NCBI RefSeq assembly: GCF_003003005.1
Contig: NZ_PVTR01000017.1
Span: 1-64,000 of the forward strand
Length of the DNA stretch: 64,000 bases
From: Mongoliibacter ruber
GTDB taxonomy: Bacteria > Bacteroidota > Bacteroidia > Cytophagales > Cyclobacteriaceae
Direction of reading: 5' to 3'
The notes beneath the pieces are model-generated. The model was not told the origin of the DNA. It searched no databases and worked only from the letters and a program-made list of their open reading frames with translations. The translations under genes were made by a program, and so were the position numbers. Below are positions 27,617-37,012 of the stretch, piece after piece; the stretch's first letter is position 1, and each line of letters opens with the position of its first letter.

Positions 27617-27942
27617 GCTTTTCAATACTTTGTGGTTGAGGTGCATTCGTTTTTTTCACACCGAAATTGGGTAGCTGCCTATGAGGAAATCTTTAGGTGT
27701 ATCCGGAAAAAACATATGGAGATTAGAAGTTAAAAGGGCTTCATGAATAGGTCTTGCAAGACAAATTCCAAAGATTGAAAAAAAATGTGCATATTTAAAT
27801 AGTTGACTAATTGACTATTTTAGGGAATAAGTAACATAATATATAAAAATATTATCCTCTTCGCTATAATTCCCCAATTTAAAATTAAGTTAATCCCAAT
27901 TAATTGCCCTGATACAAACAACTGATAAGGCCATAAATTCAA
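27617..27942. other. Intergenic region without recognised content
   Basis: AT-rich leader of the third TPR kinase. I see no gene, repeat, hairpin or GGAC-N17-GTCC site in it. Confidence 0.5.
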
Positions 27943-29886
27943 ATGAAAAGCTACTTTTTTTTCTTTCTTGTTCTATTGTTTAGGACAAGCTTAGCTCAAA
28001 ACCATTCGCCTGAGCAAGTTGTAGCTTTGAGCAAAACCTACCAAGAAAAGGGATTGTATTTTAGAGAAATGCCCCATTTTGATCGGGACAGCACTGTTTA
28101 TTATTTTGATAAGGCAGCAGCTTTACTCCAAAACAGTGAACCCCTTCAATACAAGATCTTGGCAGAATTGTACCGTGACATCACTGACAGGGCTAATCGC
28201 TCGCATAATTTTATCATTGTAGATTCGCTCGCACCGATCGGCTGGTCCTATTATGAAAAAATCCCTGACGACCAGAAAGATAAAGTTTTGGGTTATGATT
28301 TGTTGATCAATTGGGCTTTGATAAAAATTATAAGAGGTGAACCAAAACCTGGGCTTGAGCTATTTGAAAAAGCCATGAATTTGCTTAAAGATGATCCCCG
28401 ACCTGAAATTCAGCTCAAGGTTTTGAATAATAAAGGAAGGTTCTATTATCAATATGGTTTGCCTGAAGAAGAAGAAATAGGAATTCAATACCTGAAGGAG
28501 AGTATAAATGGTTATCAGAATTCAGATTATCCGGAAAAAAGAGAGGCCTTAGTCGTTGGCTATAAACTTTTGACTTATCATTTTGGAAATTCAAACCCAG
28601 ATTCTACTGACTTTTATATGGATCGATTTCAAGAGCTCTTACCCGAACTGACCAATCCCTTTCATCATGCTTGGTACTATTACTCCATAGGAAATAACTT
28701 AATTGACAGGGGAAAATTTGTAGAAGCAAAACCCTACCTGATTGAAAACATAAAACTTTTGGAGGACTATAACTTGACTACAATTGATATTTATCAATTT
28801 TCACATTCCCTTTTGGGCGACATTGCCAAGGAAGAAGGTAGGTTTGATGATGCAATTGCTAATTATCAAAAAGCCAAGAATTCGTCTATTGCAATCGACA
28901 CAAAATCAAATACGGCCTATTTTATATGGAAATTATACGGTGTTTATGAACAAATGGGCGACTACAAAAAAGCACTTGAACACTACATTGAGTATTCTGA
29001 AGCTAACAATATTATCGAAGTAGAAAGAAACGAAAGAAGCCTTCGCGAGAGTGAATTGCAGGTGAATCTTCTCCAACAGGATAAAAAGCTGATCGCAAAA
29101 CAACAAGAACAAACCATTTATATTGTTGCTCTTTTCATTGGTACACTATTGCTCGGGCTTTTATTTAGAAATTATAGGCTGAAACAAAGGAGCAATCAAA
29201 AATTAGAAGTCCTGAATGGAGAATTAGCCCAAAAAAACACATTGCTAGATAAGCGGAATGCAGAAAATGAATTGCTATTGAGGGAAATTCATCATCGAGT
29301 GAAAAACAATATGGAAGTCGTATCAAGCTTATTGCAACTACAGTCCTCTCAGATAAATGATCCATCGGTACAAGAGGCCATGATTTCCAGCCAAAACCGG
29401 GTCCACTCCATGGGGATCATTCACCAAAAACTCTATCAGGGAGATCACCTTTCTTCGATTGAAATGCGTGATTATTTCATCAATCTGAGTGAAAACATCT
29501 TAGACTCTTTCAATGCCAGTGGTAAAATCAAAGTGGAGTGTAACATGGCAAAATTAATTCTTGATGTAGACACAGCAATTTCTATTGGGCTGATTACAAA
29601 TGAGCTGTTGACAAACTCTCTAAAGTATGCTTTTGAGGGGAAAGATTCAGGAACGATCAAAATCAGTTTAAGCCCTATCTCCAACGAAGAGGAAGGTGAA
29701 GTTGATCTCCAGCTGATCATCAGGGATGATGGTATTGGGAAAGCTGACAATCAACCCTCCAAAGGGACTGGGTTTGGCACCCAGCTCGTCGATCTCTTAA
29801 CGAGGCAATTGGGTGGCAAATTGACTTACGAAAACAATAATGGAACAGTGGTTTCTTTGCTTTTTAAGAAAACAAATATTGCTTAA
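27943..29886 (+). CDS. TPR-containing HisKA_2-type sensor histidine kinase
   Basis: A 647-residue kinase with the same plan as the one at 18129-20072: signal peptide (1-18), periplasmic TPR region (to about 370), a membrane helix at about 392-410, the HHRVKNN phosphoacceptor motif near residue 450 and an ATPase domain (NELLTNSLKYAF, DDGIG, GTGFG). The kinase cores of the two are very similar, pointing to an old duplication. Unlike its paralogue it has no adjacent response regulator, so its partner must be encoded elsewhere or shared. A terminator follows at 29888-29924. Confidence 0.92.
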   Translation: MKSYFFFFLVLLFRTSLAQNHSPEQVVALSKTYQEKGLYFREMPHFDRDSTVYYFDKAAALLQNSEPLQYKILAELYRDITDRANRSHNFIIVDSLAPIGWSYYEKIPDDQKDKVLGYDLLINWALIKIIRGEPKPGLELFEKAMNLLKDDPRPEIQLKVLNNKGRFYYQYGLPEEEEIGIQYLKESINGYQNSDYPEKREALVVGYKLLTYHFGNSNPDSTDFYMDRFQELLPELTNPFHHAWYYYSIGNNLIDRGKFVEAKPYLIENIKLLEDYNLTTIDIYQFSHSLLGDIAKEEGRFDDAIANYQKAKNSSIAIDTKSNTAYFIWKLYGVYEQMGDYKKALEHYIEYSEANNIIEVERNERSLRESELQVNLLQQDKKLIAKQQEQTIYIVALFIGTLLLGLLFRNYRLKQRSNQKLEVLNGELAQKNTLLDKRNAENELLLREIHHRVKNNMEVVSSLLQLQSSQINDPSVQEAMISSQNRVHSMGIIHQKLYQGDHLSSIEMRDYFINLSENILDSFNASGKIKVECNMAKLILDVDTAISIGLITNELLTNSLKYAFEGKDSGTIKISLSPISNEEEGEVDLQLIIRDDGIGKADNQPSKGTGFGTQLVDLLTRQLGGKLTYENNNGTVVSLLFKKTNIA

Positions 29887-29887
29887 A

Positions 29888-29924
29888 CTGATTTTTCATC
29901 AGCATTTAAAATCAGATTTTTTTT
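29888..29924 (+). terminator. Terminator after orphan TPR kinase
   Basis: Arms CTGATTTT (29888-29895) and AAAATCAG (29908-29915) with a 12-bp loop, followed by eight T. The stem is AT-rich but the T-run and position 2 bp after the stop codon support termination. Confidence 0.65.
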
Positions 29925-29984
29925 ACAAAAAAAGCAACTCCCTCTTTTTCCCAAAAAACACTCGGGAAGTTTATTATATCATTC

Positions 29985-30009
29985 GGACATTTTTTAAGCC
30001 TGTTCGTCC
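29985..30009. promoter_or_regulatory. GGAC-N17-GTCC palindromic operator candidate
   Basis: GGAC (29985-29988) and GTCC (30006-30009) with 17 bp between, ending 67 bp before the epimerase ATG at 30076. The outer context TTCGGAC and TTCGTCC resembles the other sites. The inner bases differ from those at 20161 and 46219. Confidence 0.5.
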
Positions 30010-30075
30010 TTGATGGGATTTAATGTAAAAATTCAAAGTGTAAATTATTACTACACATTACAAACAAAACTAAAA

Positions 30076-31014
30076 ATGAAAACAGTAGGCATCATCGGAG
30101 GCTCCGGCTTTATCGGAAGCTACAACACCCAAAAGTTCTTAAATGAAGGATACAAGGTAAAAGTTTCTACCACAGACCTTTCCAAAAAAGAAAAGTATAA
30201 ACATTTGCTCAGCCTCAAGAATGCTGAGAACCTTGAAATCGCTCAATTGGATGTGGAAAACAAACAGGAGCTTATGGATTTTTTAAAAGGTTGTGATATA
30301 GTGATCCACGGAGGGACTCCATTCCAATTGGATGTGAAAGACCTTCAGAAAGAACTGTTTGACCCGACCATCAAGGGTACCGAAAACTTTCTCGAAGCAG
30401 TTCTCAAGACTCCCGGGATTGAAAAAGTCGTTTTCATTGCATCCGTGGCGGCATACAACACAAGCTTTCCATTTTTACCTGCAGGAAAAACTGAAGGTAA
30501 GCAAATCACTGAAGAGGATGCACCATTTATGAGCGAAGAAGGCATTCCTTACGCCCAAGCCAAGTTTATCGCCAATCAGGCCGTCAATAAATTCATCGCA
30601 GACCACCCTGATCTAAGTTTTGAAATCACTTCAGTTTCACCGACGGGTGTAATGGGGAAATCTTTGTCAAGCAGACAGGATTCCACCTCAACAGGTATAC
30701 AATTTCTGTTTAAAAATAAAATTGCCCCCAATCCATTTATCCAAATGATCTATGATGTGGATGTATTATGGGCATTGGTAGATGTAGAGGATGTTGCTGA
30801 TGCGATTTTCAAAGCCGCTACCACCAAGAACATCCATGGGAAAAACTATCTCTTATCAGGTGAAAGTTACAAGGTATCGGATGTGACCTTGATGCTCAAC
30901 AATCAACCTCCAATAGGCAAGCCTGAAATTGTGTACAGCTCTGCTTTGGCAACAAAGGACTTGGGAATAGCATTTAAGCCTGTCAGCATTCCTTTGAATA
31001 ACTATTCTTCTTAA
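30076..31014 (+). CDS. NAD-dependent epimerase/dehydratase (extended SDR)
   Basis: A 312-residue protein from the ATG at 30076; a start at 30010 would overlap the operator candidate and is rejected. The nucleotide-binding motif GIIGGSGFIGSY lies at 5-16 and the Y-x-x-x-K pair is in YAQAKF. The family reduces or epimerises sugar nucleotides, flavonoids or aldehydes; the substrate cannot be told. It is preceded by a GGAC-N17-GTCC site. Confidence 0.85.
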   Translation: MKTVGIIGGSGFIGSYNTQKFLNEGYKVKVSTTDLSKKEKYKHLLSLKNAENLEIAQLDVENKQELMDFLKGCDIVIHGGTPFQLDVKDLQKELFDPTIKGTENFLEAVLKTPGIEKVVFIASVAAYNTSFPFLPAGKTEGKQITEEDAPFMSEEGIPYAQAKFIANQAVNKFIADHPDLSFEITSVSPTGVMGKSLSSRQDSTSTGIQFLFKNKIAPNPFIQMIYDVDVLWALVDVEDVADAIFKAATTKNIHGKNYLLSGESYKVSDVTLMLNNQPPIGKPEIVYSSALATKDLGIAFKPVSIPLNNYSS

Positions 31015-31066
31015 GAAAAGGGTTATTGTTAAAGGGAGTTTAACTGATTGATCAAAAACAATTAAA

Positions 31067-31237
31067 CATGGAGGAAAAAATGCTATACATCATGGGGGCG
31101 GTTTCTCAGGTTTCATTTCTAACACTGCATATTATAAAGAAGAAAATTTGACTATAATAATTTTGAGTAATTGTTGGTGGGCTGACAGCAAAATAAAAGA
31201 TGTATTAATTGAAATAGCGCAAATTGTCACCAAATAA
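31067..31237 (+). pseudogene. C-terminal remnant of a serine beta-lactamase-like hydrolase
   Basis: Read in the frame of the codon at 31088, the stretch encodes HHGGGFSGFISNTAYY, a short acidic turn, then NLTIIILSN and ends with a stop at 31237. HGGG followed by a surface-loop and an L(T)IIxLSN strand is the C-terminal signature of the class C beta-lactamase/penicillin-binding-protein-like hydrolase family. No start or upstream domain exists: only about 50-55 codons remain. It lies between the epimerase and the sterol desaturase-like gene. Confidence 0.7.
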
Positions 31238-31283
31238 AAGGTATTTAACAGGTAACTTTTAAAGACACATTAACCTGAATGGA

Positions 31284-32081
31284 ATGCAAAAAATGTATGA
31301 ATATATAACCACTATCAACCCAGACATTTTTCTGGCAGTAATACTCACCTTACTATTTTCTGTAGAACAGATTTTTTTCTCTGCAAATTCTTTCCTCAAA
31401 AGAAGCCCACATTTGATAGGCAATATTTTCCTACAAGTAGGATACTTTATAATGAATTTTGGATTGGCAACATTCGTTATCAAAGCGTTAGAATGGGCAG
31501 GAAACGAACATATTGGACTATTCAACTGGATTTCAGTTCCCTTTTATTTACAGGTTATTGCAGGTATCGTTTTCATAGACTTAGTAAATTACTGGGCACA
31601 TAGACTTAATCATACTTGGGCTCTGCTTTGGCGTTTACAAAGGTTACATCATAGTGATACGACTATGGACAGTTCTACAACATACCGATTTCATCCACTG
31701 GATGCATTTTTAGACAATTTAGCAGCCATTGCTGCAGCTTTTACATTTGGACTTGATGGGACAGTTCTTGTATTCTGGTTAATTGTTTATCTGCCGTTAT
31801 TGGTGCTACATCATACTGATGTTATAATGCCTAAGTGGTTTGACAAAACCTTTGGAAGAGTAATTGTATCACCTAATTCGCATAAAATACATCATCACCA
31901 ACAACAGGTATTTACTGACTCTAATTACGGTTTGCTTTTTATTTTTTGGGACAAGCTATTTAACACATATCAAGAACTGCCAGTAGAAGAAATAAAATAT
32001 GGTCTTGAAGAATTTGATATTCCAGAAAGGCAAACGTTTTGGTACCTGCTCAAAAGCCCTTTTATCAATGTAAAAAAATAA
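31284..32081 (+). CDS. Sterol desaturase/fatty acid hydroxylase family membrane protein
   Basis: A 265-residue integral membrane protein with about four hydrophobic segments and the histidine clusters of the diiron hydroxylase superfamily: H106-R-L-N-H110, L-H122-H123 and S-H200-K-I-H203-H204, with an additional H176-H177. These enzymes insert oxygen into or desaturate lipids; bacterial members act on sterols, carotenoids, fatty acids or hopanoid-like lipids. The substrate is not predictable here. Confidence 0.88.
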   Translation: MQKMYEYITTINPDIFLAVILTLLFSVEQIFFSANSFLKRSPHLIGNIFLQVGYFIMNFGLATFVIKALEWAGNEHIGLFNWISVPFYLQVIAGIVFIDLVNYWAHRLNHTWALLWRLQRLHHSDTTMDSSTTYRFHPLDAFLDNLAAIAAAFTFGLDGTVLVFWLIVYLPLLVLHHTDVIMPKWFDKTFGRVIVSPNSHKIHHHQQQVFTDSNYGLLFIFWDKLFNTYQELPVEEIKYGLEEFDIPERQTFWYLLKSPFINVKK

Positions 32082-32369
32082 AGCAAAAACGAATAATATC
32101 AATAACAGGTGAGGTGGTAAAACCTGCCTACCTGCAGGTCAAAGTTTCTGCATCCTATAAACTTAGAAGCTGACGGACAGGTAATCGCATTGAAATCCCC
32201 GCCCGCGGCAGGCAGACGCTACTGCTCTTGTATGCTTCTGTTGTACTTTCTCCAAATAACTATCAGGAAAAACCACTAACAAATAATTAAATTTTTTTAG
32301 AAAATAATGATTAATAAGATCAAAACATTTCCTGCAAAGCCTCTCCCCTCTTCATATTAAAAAAGCTTC

Positions 32370-32415
32370 GGACAGAAAACCATTTCCTTCGGACAGTAAA
32401 TCAAGAGTTTCGTCC
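32370..32415. promoter_or_regulatory. Array of three GGAC/GTCC half-sites at 21-bp spacing
   Basis: GGAC at 32370-32373, GGAC at 32391-32394 and GTCC at 32412-32415, each separated by exactly 17 bp. The right pair forms the same GGAC-N17-GTCC palindrome as at four other loci; the left adds a further half-site in direct orientation. The next reading frame is the remnant at 32608. Confidence 0.5.
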
Positions 32416-32607
32416 TTGATCGGTTTCTAAATTTATAGATAAGCATTTAATTAGTTTGAATAATTGAGTTTACAGCTTTTGGGAGCATCGATGTTTTAGA
32501 TAAATAATTATCAGAAGGAAGAGAAGAACGAAAAATTGCGAAAGCATAAAAAGGTATGATGAAAACTTTTAAGCCATTAGCCAATTGTTGAAACCAATTA
32601 AAAATTT

Positions 32608-32748
32608 ATGAGCCAAACAGCATCCACATTAATCGCATTTCTTCTTCCGTTAATCGGCATTTGTCAGCAAGCCGAAAGAGATTCAATTAGGGTTTTCTAT
32701 TTAGGAGAAAAATTTGCCGAAGCTATTTATTTGCTGAATAAGAAATAA
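32608..32748 (+). pseudogene. Short exported remnant ORF
   Basis: 46 codons with a hydrophobic signal-like start (residues 4-19) and a truncated mature part ending LLNKK. It looks like the beginning of an exported protein whose remainder has been lost, since the following 110 bp has no continuing frame. It could instead be a genuine small peptide. It lies about 190 bp after the half-site array. Confidence 0.35.
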
Positions 32749-32859
32749 ACTGCTTTCATGGTCAATTTAGTCATAGATTACATGGAATTGGATGGGAAGT
32801 AGCAAATAAAATTAAAGGATAATTGCAAATCATAACTTTTATATAAAGACAAAATCTGG

Positions 32860-33372
32860 ATGATGATAAAAAACATAATACTCCCAATCCTATTGTTAAC
32901 TGGCCCTCTTGTTTTCGCTCAAAGTCCAAAAGACAGATACGCTCAAGATGTACAATCCATCGATGCCATCATCACTGCTTACTACGAAGTGGTCTCAGGA
33001 TCAAGTGAAGACCCTTGGCAATTTGAACGAGACTGCTATATCCATTCCCCAAATGCCATAATTACCAGATTAGATGAAAATGGAAAAGCGGAATCGCATA
33101 CTTTGGAGGCGGAATATATCCCGCTTGCTTTATCCCCAAAGCAAGATTTTTATGAGATAGAACTGAAAAGAACAGTAAGCCAGTTTGGAAATATAGCACA
33201 GGTTTGGAGTGCTTTTGAGATCCGAAATGATCCCAAAATTGAATCCACTATACGTGGATTGAATAGCATTCAGCTGCATTATGAAAATGAGAGGTGGTGG
33301 ATTGACAGTTGGACTTGCGAAATGGAAACTGAAAGAAGTCGGGTGGTCACAGAGTTTTTGGCCGACAAGTAA
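32860..33372 (+). CDS. Secreted NTF2-like (SnoaL/DUF4440-type) protein
   Basis: A 170-residue exported protein (signal peptide ending near VFA, residue 20) with the alpha+beta cone typical of NTF2-like domains: an opening helix with AIITAYYEVVSG, then a sheet ending in ERWWIDSWTCEMET. No catalytic residues can be named. Several NTF2-like proteins are found in this window (see 36507, 42783, 45556 and the N-terminus of the giant kinase). Confidence 0.75.
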   Translation: MMIKNIILPILLLTGPLVFAQSPKDRYAQDVQSIDAIITAYYEVVSGSSEDPWQFERDCYIHSPNAIITRLDENGKAESHTLEAEYIPLALSPKQDFYEIELKRTVSQFGNIAQVWSAFEIRNDPKIESTIRGLNSIQLHYENERWWIDSWTCEMETERSRVVTEFLADK

Positions 33373-33447
33373 GGAGTTCACCTTTACTCGGTTTGGATAA
33401 GTTTAATTTTCTATAAATAAACCAAATAGAAACGACTAAAATTTAAA

Positions 33448-34626
33448 ATGAAATATATGAACCGATTATTTTTAATTTTCTTCTTAATCTTAATTTGTTC
33501 TCCATCCTTTGGTCAAAAACCACGGGCAAGAGATTTGGGGATACCTCTTGAAGGAAAAACAGGGAAACTGAATGCCATCACCGATGTCAAGGGCATTGAA
33601 GTCGGGCATACCACCTTGATATCAGGAGAAGGGGAATTGGTCGTGGGAGAAGGTCCTGTCCGGACGGGAGTAACGGCAATTTTTCCAAGAGGTAAAACTT
33701 ACGATCCGGTTTTCGCAGGCTGGTATAGTCTCAATGGAAATGGAGAAATGACAGGAACCACCTGGGTGGAAGAATCAGGCTTTCTTGAAGGACCGATTGC
33801 CATTACCAACACCCACAGTGTCGGCGTGGTACGTGATGCCGTGGTGGAATGGCAATTTAAGAACAAGCACTTTGACCCACTTCCTGACGAACTCGATATA
33901 TTTTGGTCTTTGCCTGTAGTTGCTGAAACTTATGATGGAGACTTGAATGACATCAATGGCTTCCACGTCAAAAAAGAACACGTTTTTTCAGCATTGGATC
34001 ATGCACAGGCTGGCCCCGTAGAAGAAGGAAATGTCGGTGGGGGTACAGGAATGATTTGCCATGAGTTTAAAGGTGGTATTGGCACATCCTCACGGGAAGT
34101 AGTGATTAATAATACCACTTACACATTAGGGGTCATCGTGCAAGCCAATTATGGAACACGTAAGACACTGACCATCGCGGGGGTCCCAGTAGGCAAGGAA
34201 ATTTCCGATCTGCAGGTTCTTTGGGACCCGCTAAAACGTCAAGAAGAAAGAGGTTCCATCATCGTGATTGTTGCAACAGATGTCCCTTTACTTCCCCATC
34301 AATTAAAGAGACTGGCCAGACGGGTACCTATTGGTATCAGCAGGCTGGGTGGATATGGAGGAAACAGTTCTGGTGATATTTTCATAGCTTTTTCTACCGC
34401 CAACTCAGGAGCAGCCCATCGGGTAAACGATCAGCAAGTTAATATGCTCTCCAATGACAAAATATCTCCTCTTTTCGAAGCAGTTGCACAGGCTACCGAA
34501 GAATCTATTTTAAATGCACTTGTCGCTGCTGAGACCATGGTTGGGAAAAACAATACTACAGTCTATGAACTTCCTGAGAATGAAGTAGTAGAAATCTTAA
34601 AAAAGTATGGAAGAATAAAAAAATAA
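33448..34626 (+). CDS. Secreted P1 (S58/DmpA) family peptidase
   Basis: A 392-residue protein with a signal peptide (1-22). It matches the DmpA/P1 aminopeptidase family, Ntn-like hydrolases that self-cleave to expose a nucleophilic serine. The opening ITDVKGIEVGHTTL, the central GNVGGGTGM and the cleavage region GGYGGNSSGDIFIAF (near residue 310) are typical. Family members remove N-terminal residues from small peptides, including D-amino and beta-amino acids. It lies 75 bp after the NTF2-like gene and 59 bp before an esterase. Confidence 0.9.
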   Translation: MKYMNRLFLIFFLILICSPSFGQKPRARDLGIPLEGKTGKLNAITDVKGIEVGHTTLISGEGELVVGEGPVRTGVTAIFPRGKTYDPVFAGWYSLNGNGEMTGTTWVEESGFLEGPIAITNTHSVGVVRDAVVEWQFKNKHFDPLPDELDIFWSLPVVAETYDGDLNDINGFHVKKEHVFSALDHAQAGPVEEGNVGGGTGMICHEFKGGIGTSSREVVINNTTYTLGVIVQANYGTRKTLTIAGVPVGKEISDLQVLWDPLKRQEERGSIIVIVATDVPLLPHQLKRLARRVPIGISRLGGYGGNSSGDIFIAFSTANSGAAHRVNDQQVNMLSNDKISPLFEAVAQATEESILNALVAAETMVGKNNTTVYELPENEVVEILKKYGRIKK

Positions 34627-34685
34627 CGTGGTATTTACTTCGAAAAACTTCAAAAATATAACTAGAGCAAAGAACCATTACTGCC

Positions 34686-35579
34686 ATGAAAATAACCACA
34701 TCATACCTGATCCTTATAATTTCAATAATTCTCTCCTCCTGCTCTAAAAAACTGACATCCACGCTAGACCTGTCGGACACTGAAATCGAAACAGTTTACA
34801 AAGTGTTGAAAGATGTCTCTTACGGTTCAGATGCAGAACAGGTGATGGACGTTTACCTTTCTCAAAATGCTACATCCTTTGGTATACGGAATTACACTAT
34901 TGTCTTCCTTCATGGAGGAGCATATTACGGCAGCGATAAAAGTCAGGAGGAGAGATACATAGAACCGTATCTGAAAAAGGGCCTGAATGTAGTCAACATG
35001 AATTACCGCCTCAAAAGAGGGATACCCATGGCCACAAGTGACTTGACAAATGCCCTGAATTTTCTCAAAGCCAACAATGCTGACTATAAATTAAATTTGG
35101 ACAAGGTAATTCTAACTGGCTTTTCTGCGGGGGCGCAAATTGCAACGAATGTAGGATTAGCTCAGAATAACCCATCCTTTCCGGATAAATTGAATACAGG
35201 AATAAGCATTAAGGGCATCATAAACTTCTCTGGTCCTGTAGATGACTTAGATGTTATAGAAAAAATATTCGTAGATCACGAAAACGAGCTATTTAGTAAA
35301 GCCGGTAAAGCGCTTTTCCCCTCAGAAGGCTATACCAGCAATGAGGTATTATCTGTTTATGCACCAGTTAGCTACTTTGATGCCAATGACCCTTCTATTT
35401 TCCTTTGGCATGGTGGCCTGGATGACCAGATTCCTTCGGAGACTTTTGAAAATTTTGTTGTCAAGATGAGAAAGAATAAAGATTTTATCATGTTTATACC
35501 TAATGGCAAACATAGTCCTACAGAGGAAGAATTAGCCACTGCCTATGTGGAAATATTTAGATTTTTAGAGGGATTATAA
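34686..35579 (+). CDS. Lipoprotein alpha/beta hydrolase (BD-FAE/esterase-like)
   Basis: A 297-residue protein with a lipobox ending at C19 (ILSSC). The oxyanion motif HGGAYYG and the nucleophile motif GFSAG near residue 147 are intact, with the acid in the GLDDQIPSE region and the base in GKHSP near the end. It resembles bacterial carboxylesterases of the hormone-sensitive-lipase-like type. Confidence 0.83.
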   Translation: MKITTSYLILIISIILSSCSKKLTSTLDLSDTEIETVYKVLKDVSYGSDAEQVMDVYLSQNATSFGIRNYTIVFLHGGAYYGSDKSQEERYIEPYLKKGLNVVNMNYRLKRGIPMATSDLTNALNFLKANNADYKLNLDKVILTGFSAGAQIATNVGLAQNNPSFPDKLNTGISIKGIINFSGPVDDLDVIEKIFVDHENELFSKAGKALFPSEGYTSNEVLSVYAPVSYFDANDPSIFLWHGGLDDQIPSETFENFVVKMRKNKDFIMFIPNGKHSPTEEELATAYVEIFRFLEGL

Positions 35580-35716
35580 TGTAAATCCAATACCTGCCGG
35601 ATTGCACAAATACCCTTGATAAATCATGAAATATGAGACAAAAACACGAACCCCTGAAATGAACAATAGAAATGATATCAAATTTCAACTAATTGAATAA
35701 CTAAAAAACAAAAACC

Positions 35717-36472
35717 ATGGATTTACAACTCAAAGGGAAAAACGCGATTGTTACAGGTGGCAGTAAGGGCATAGGGAGAAGTATTGCTTTAAATCTTGCC
35801 GATGAAGGTGTTAACGTGGCCATTTGTGCTCGCGGTGAAGACGCCTTAAAAAAGACAGAGAAAGAACTAATTGAAAAAGGCTTAAAGGTGATTGCACTCA
35901 CCTGCGATGTCGGAAATACCCAACAATTAGATGATTTCCTTGACCAGGTAAAAGACCAGTTTGGAACTATAGATATTTTAGTCAATAATGTTTCAGCATT
36001 AAGTTTGGGAGATGATTTCAGCGACTGGGAAACATCGATCAATGTAGATTTATTAGGAAGTGTGCGAGGCACAAGGAAAGTGATCCCATGGATGCTTGAG
36101 GCGGGCAGTGGAAATATTTTGTTCATTTCATCAGGTTCAGGACTTGAAGCGGGTTCGCCTCCTGCCTATGCCGCGGCAAAAGCTGCTCTCATTAGCTATT
36201 CTAAAACAATGGCTATTCAATTGGCGCCAAAAAATATCAGAGTTAATACGCTCGCTCCGGGTTCAGTAGAGTTTCCCGATGGACTTTGGGAATTAACCAA
36301 AACACAAAATCCACCTTTATACGAATGGGCACTTAATGCGATTCCTTCCGGAAGACTGGGTACTCCGGATGAAATAGGCAAGGTAGCGACATTCATTGTA
36401 TCACCTTGTGCCAGTTGGGTTGTTGGAACCTGCTTGGCTGTAGATGGCGGACAACATAAAGCAAATTTATAA
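35717..36472 (+). CDS. SDR family oxidoreductase (3-oxoacyl-ACP reductase-like)
   Basis: A 251-residue classical short-chain dehydrogenase. TGGSKGIGR (12-20) binds NAD(P), NNVSAL is the NNxG-like motif (with V in place of AG), the catalytic set is S in SSGSG and Y-A-A-A-K, and DGG closes the fold. Substrate unknown. Confidence 0.9.
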   Translation: MDLQLKGKNAIVTGGSKGIGRSIALNLADEGVNVAICARGEDALKKTEKELIEKGLKVIALTCDVGNTQQLDDFLDQVKDQFGTIDILVNNVSALSLGDDFSDWETSINVDLLGSVRGTRKVIPWMLEAGSGNILFISSGSGLEAGSPPAYAAAKAALISYSKTMAIQLAPKNIRVNTLAPGSVEFPDGLWELTKTQNPPLYEWALNAIPSGRLGTPDEIGKVATFIVSPCASWVVGTCLAVDGGQHKANL

Positions 36473-36506
36473 AAACAGTGATGAGATTTGAGTATGAAAG
36501 AAATCC

Positions 36507-36665
36507 ATGAAAATAAAATCAAATTTTCTAATAATTCTAACAGGTCTAACGCTTTTCTCTTGCTCCCAGAAAATAGATTATGAAGCAGCCAATGCGTTTA
36601 TTTTAAGATCTGCACAAGAATGGGCAGAAGCGATAAATGAGGGCGATTCCTTAATAATTGTTCGG
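36507..36665 (+). pseudogene. Truncated NTF2/DUF4440-type lipoprotein
   Basis: The first 50 or so codons encode a lipoprotein signal with lipobox (FSCS, cysteine near residue 19) and the opening helix of an NTF2/DUF4440 domain (SAQEWAEAINEGDS). At about 36665 the frame runs into the palindromic repeat array (ACCACACATGGCGATGTGTG) and ends in a stop at 36722. The rest of the domain is missing, so insertion or deletion at the repeat edge probably destroyed the gene. Confidence 0.7.
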
Positions 36666-37012
36666 ATTGTAGACCACACATGGCGATGTGTGGCTAATTA
36701 CATTCAACTACTTTGTAGTTGATGGATCGAATTACCCCATTAATCTTGGGTCCACACAATTCTTGTGTGGCTAATCATATTTTTAACCACTTTGTGGTTG
36801 TAAATTCCTGATCCATGAATCCTAAATAATTTGCAGACGTGACGGGGAAATCAAGATAACACTTTGCAATTGATTGGCTCATCTTGATTCCCAAGGGGAA
36901 TCAATTCGATTAGCCCCACATGCCAATGTGGGGTTGAGAATACATATGTACACCTGATTTCCTCAACCACAACGTGGTTGAATTTGAAAAAACCGGATTG
37001 ACCAAAACACAA
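36666..37012. repeat. REP-like palindrome array, left part
   Basis: Successive palindromes: ACACATGGCGATGTGT and CAACTACTTTGTAGTTG (36673-36722), CCACACAATTCTTGTGTGG and AACCACTTTGTGGTT (36752-36800), CCCCACATGCCAATGTGGGG (36914-36933) and AACCACAACGTGGTT (36965-36979). The last two belong to the left end of transposase unit 1. Confidence 0.85.

Larger units (their letters stand above)
32082..32859. other. Intergenic region with palindromes and operator candidates
   Basis: About 780 bp without a complete gene. It carries two GC-rich CCTGCC/GGCAGG palindromes (near 32122-32138 and 32201-32215), the triple half-site array at 32370-32415, and a 46-codon remnant at 32608-32748. The rest is AT-rich. 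Confidence 0.6.
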
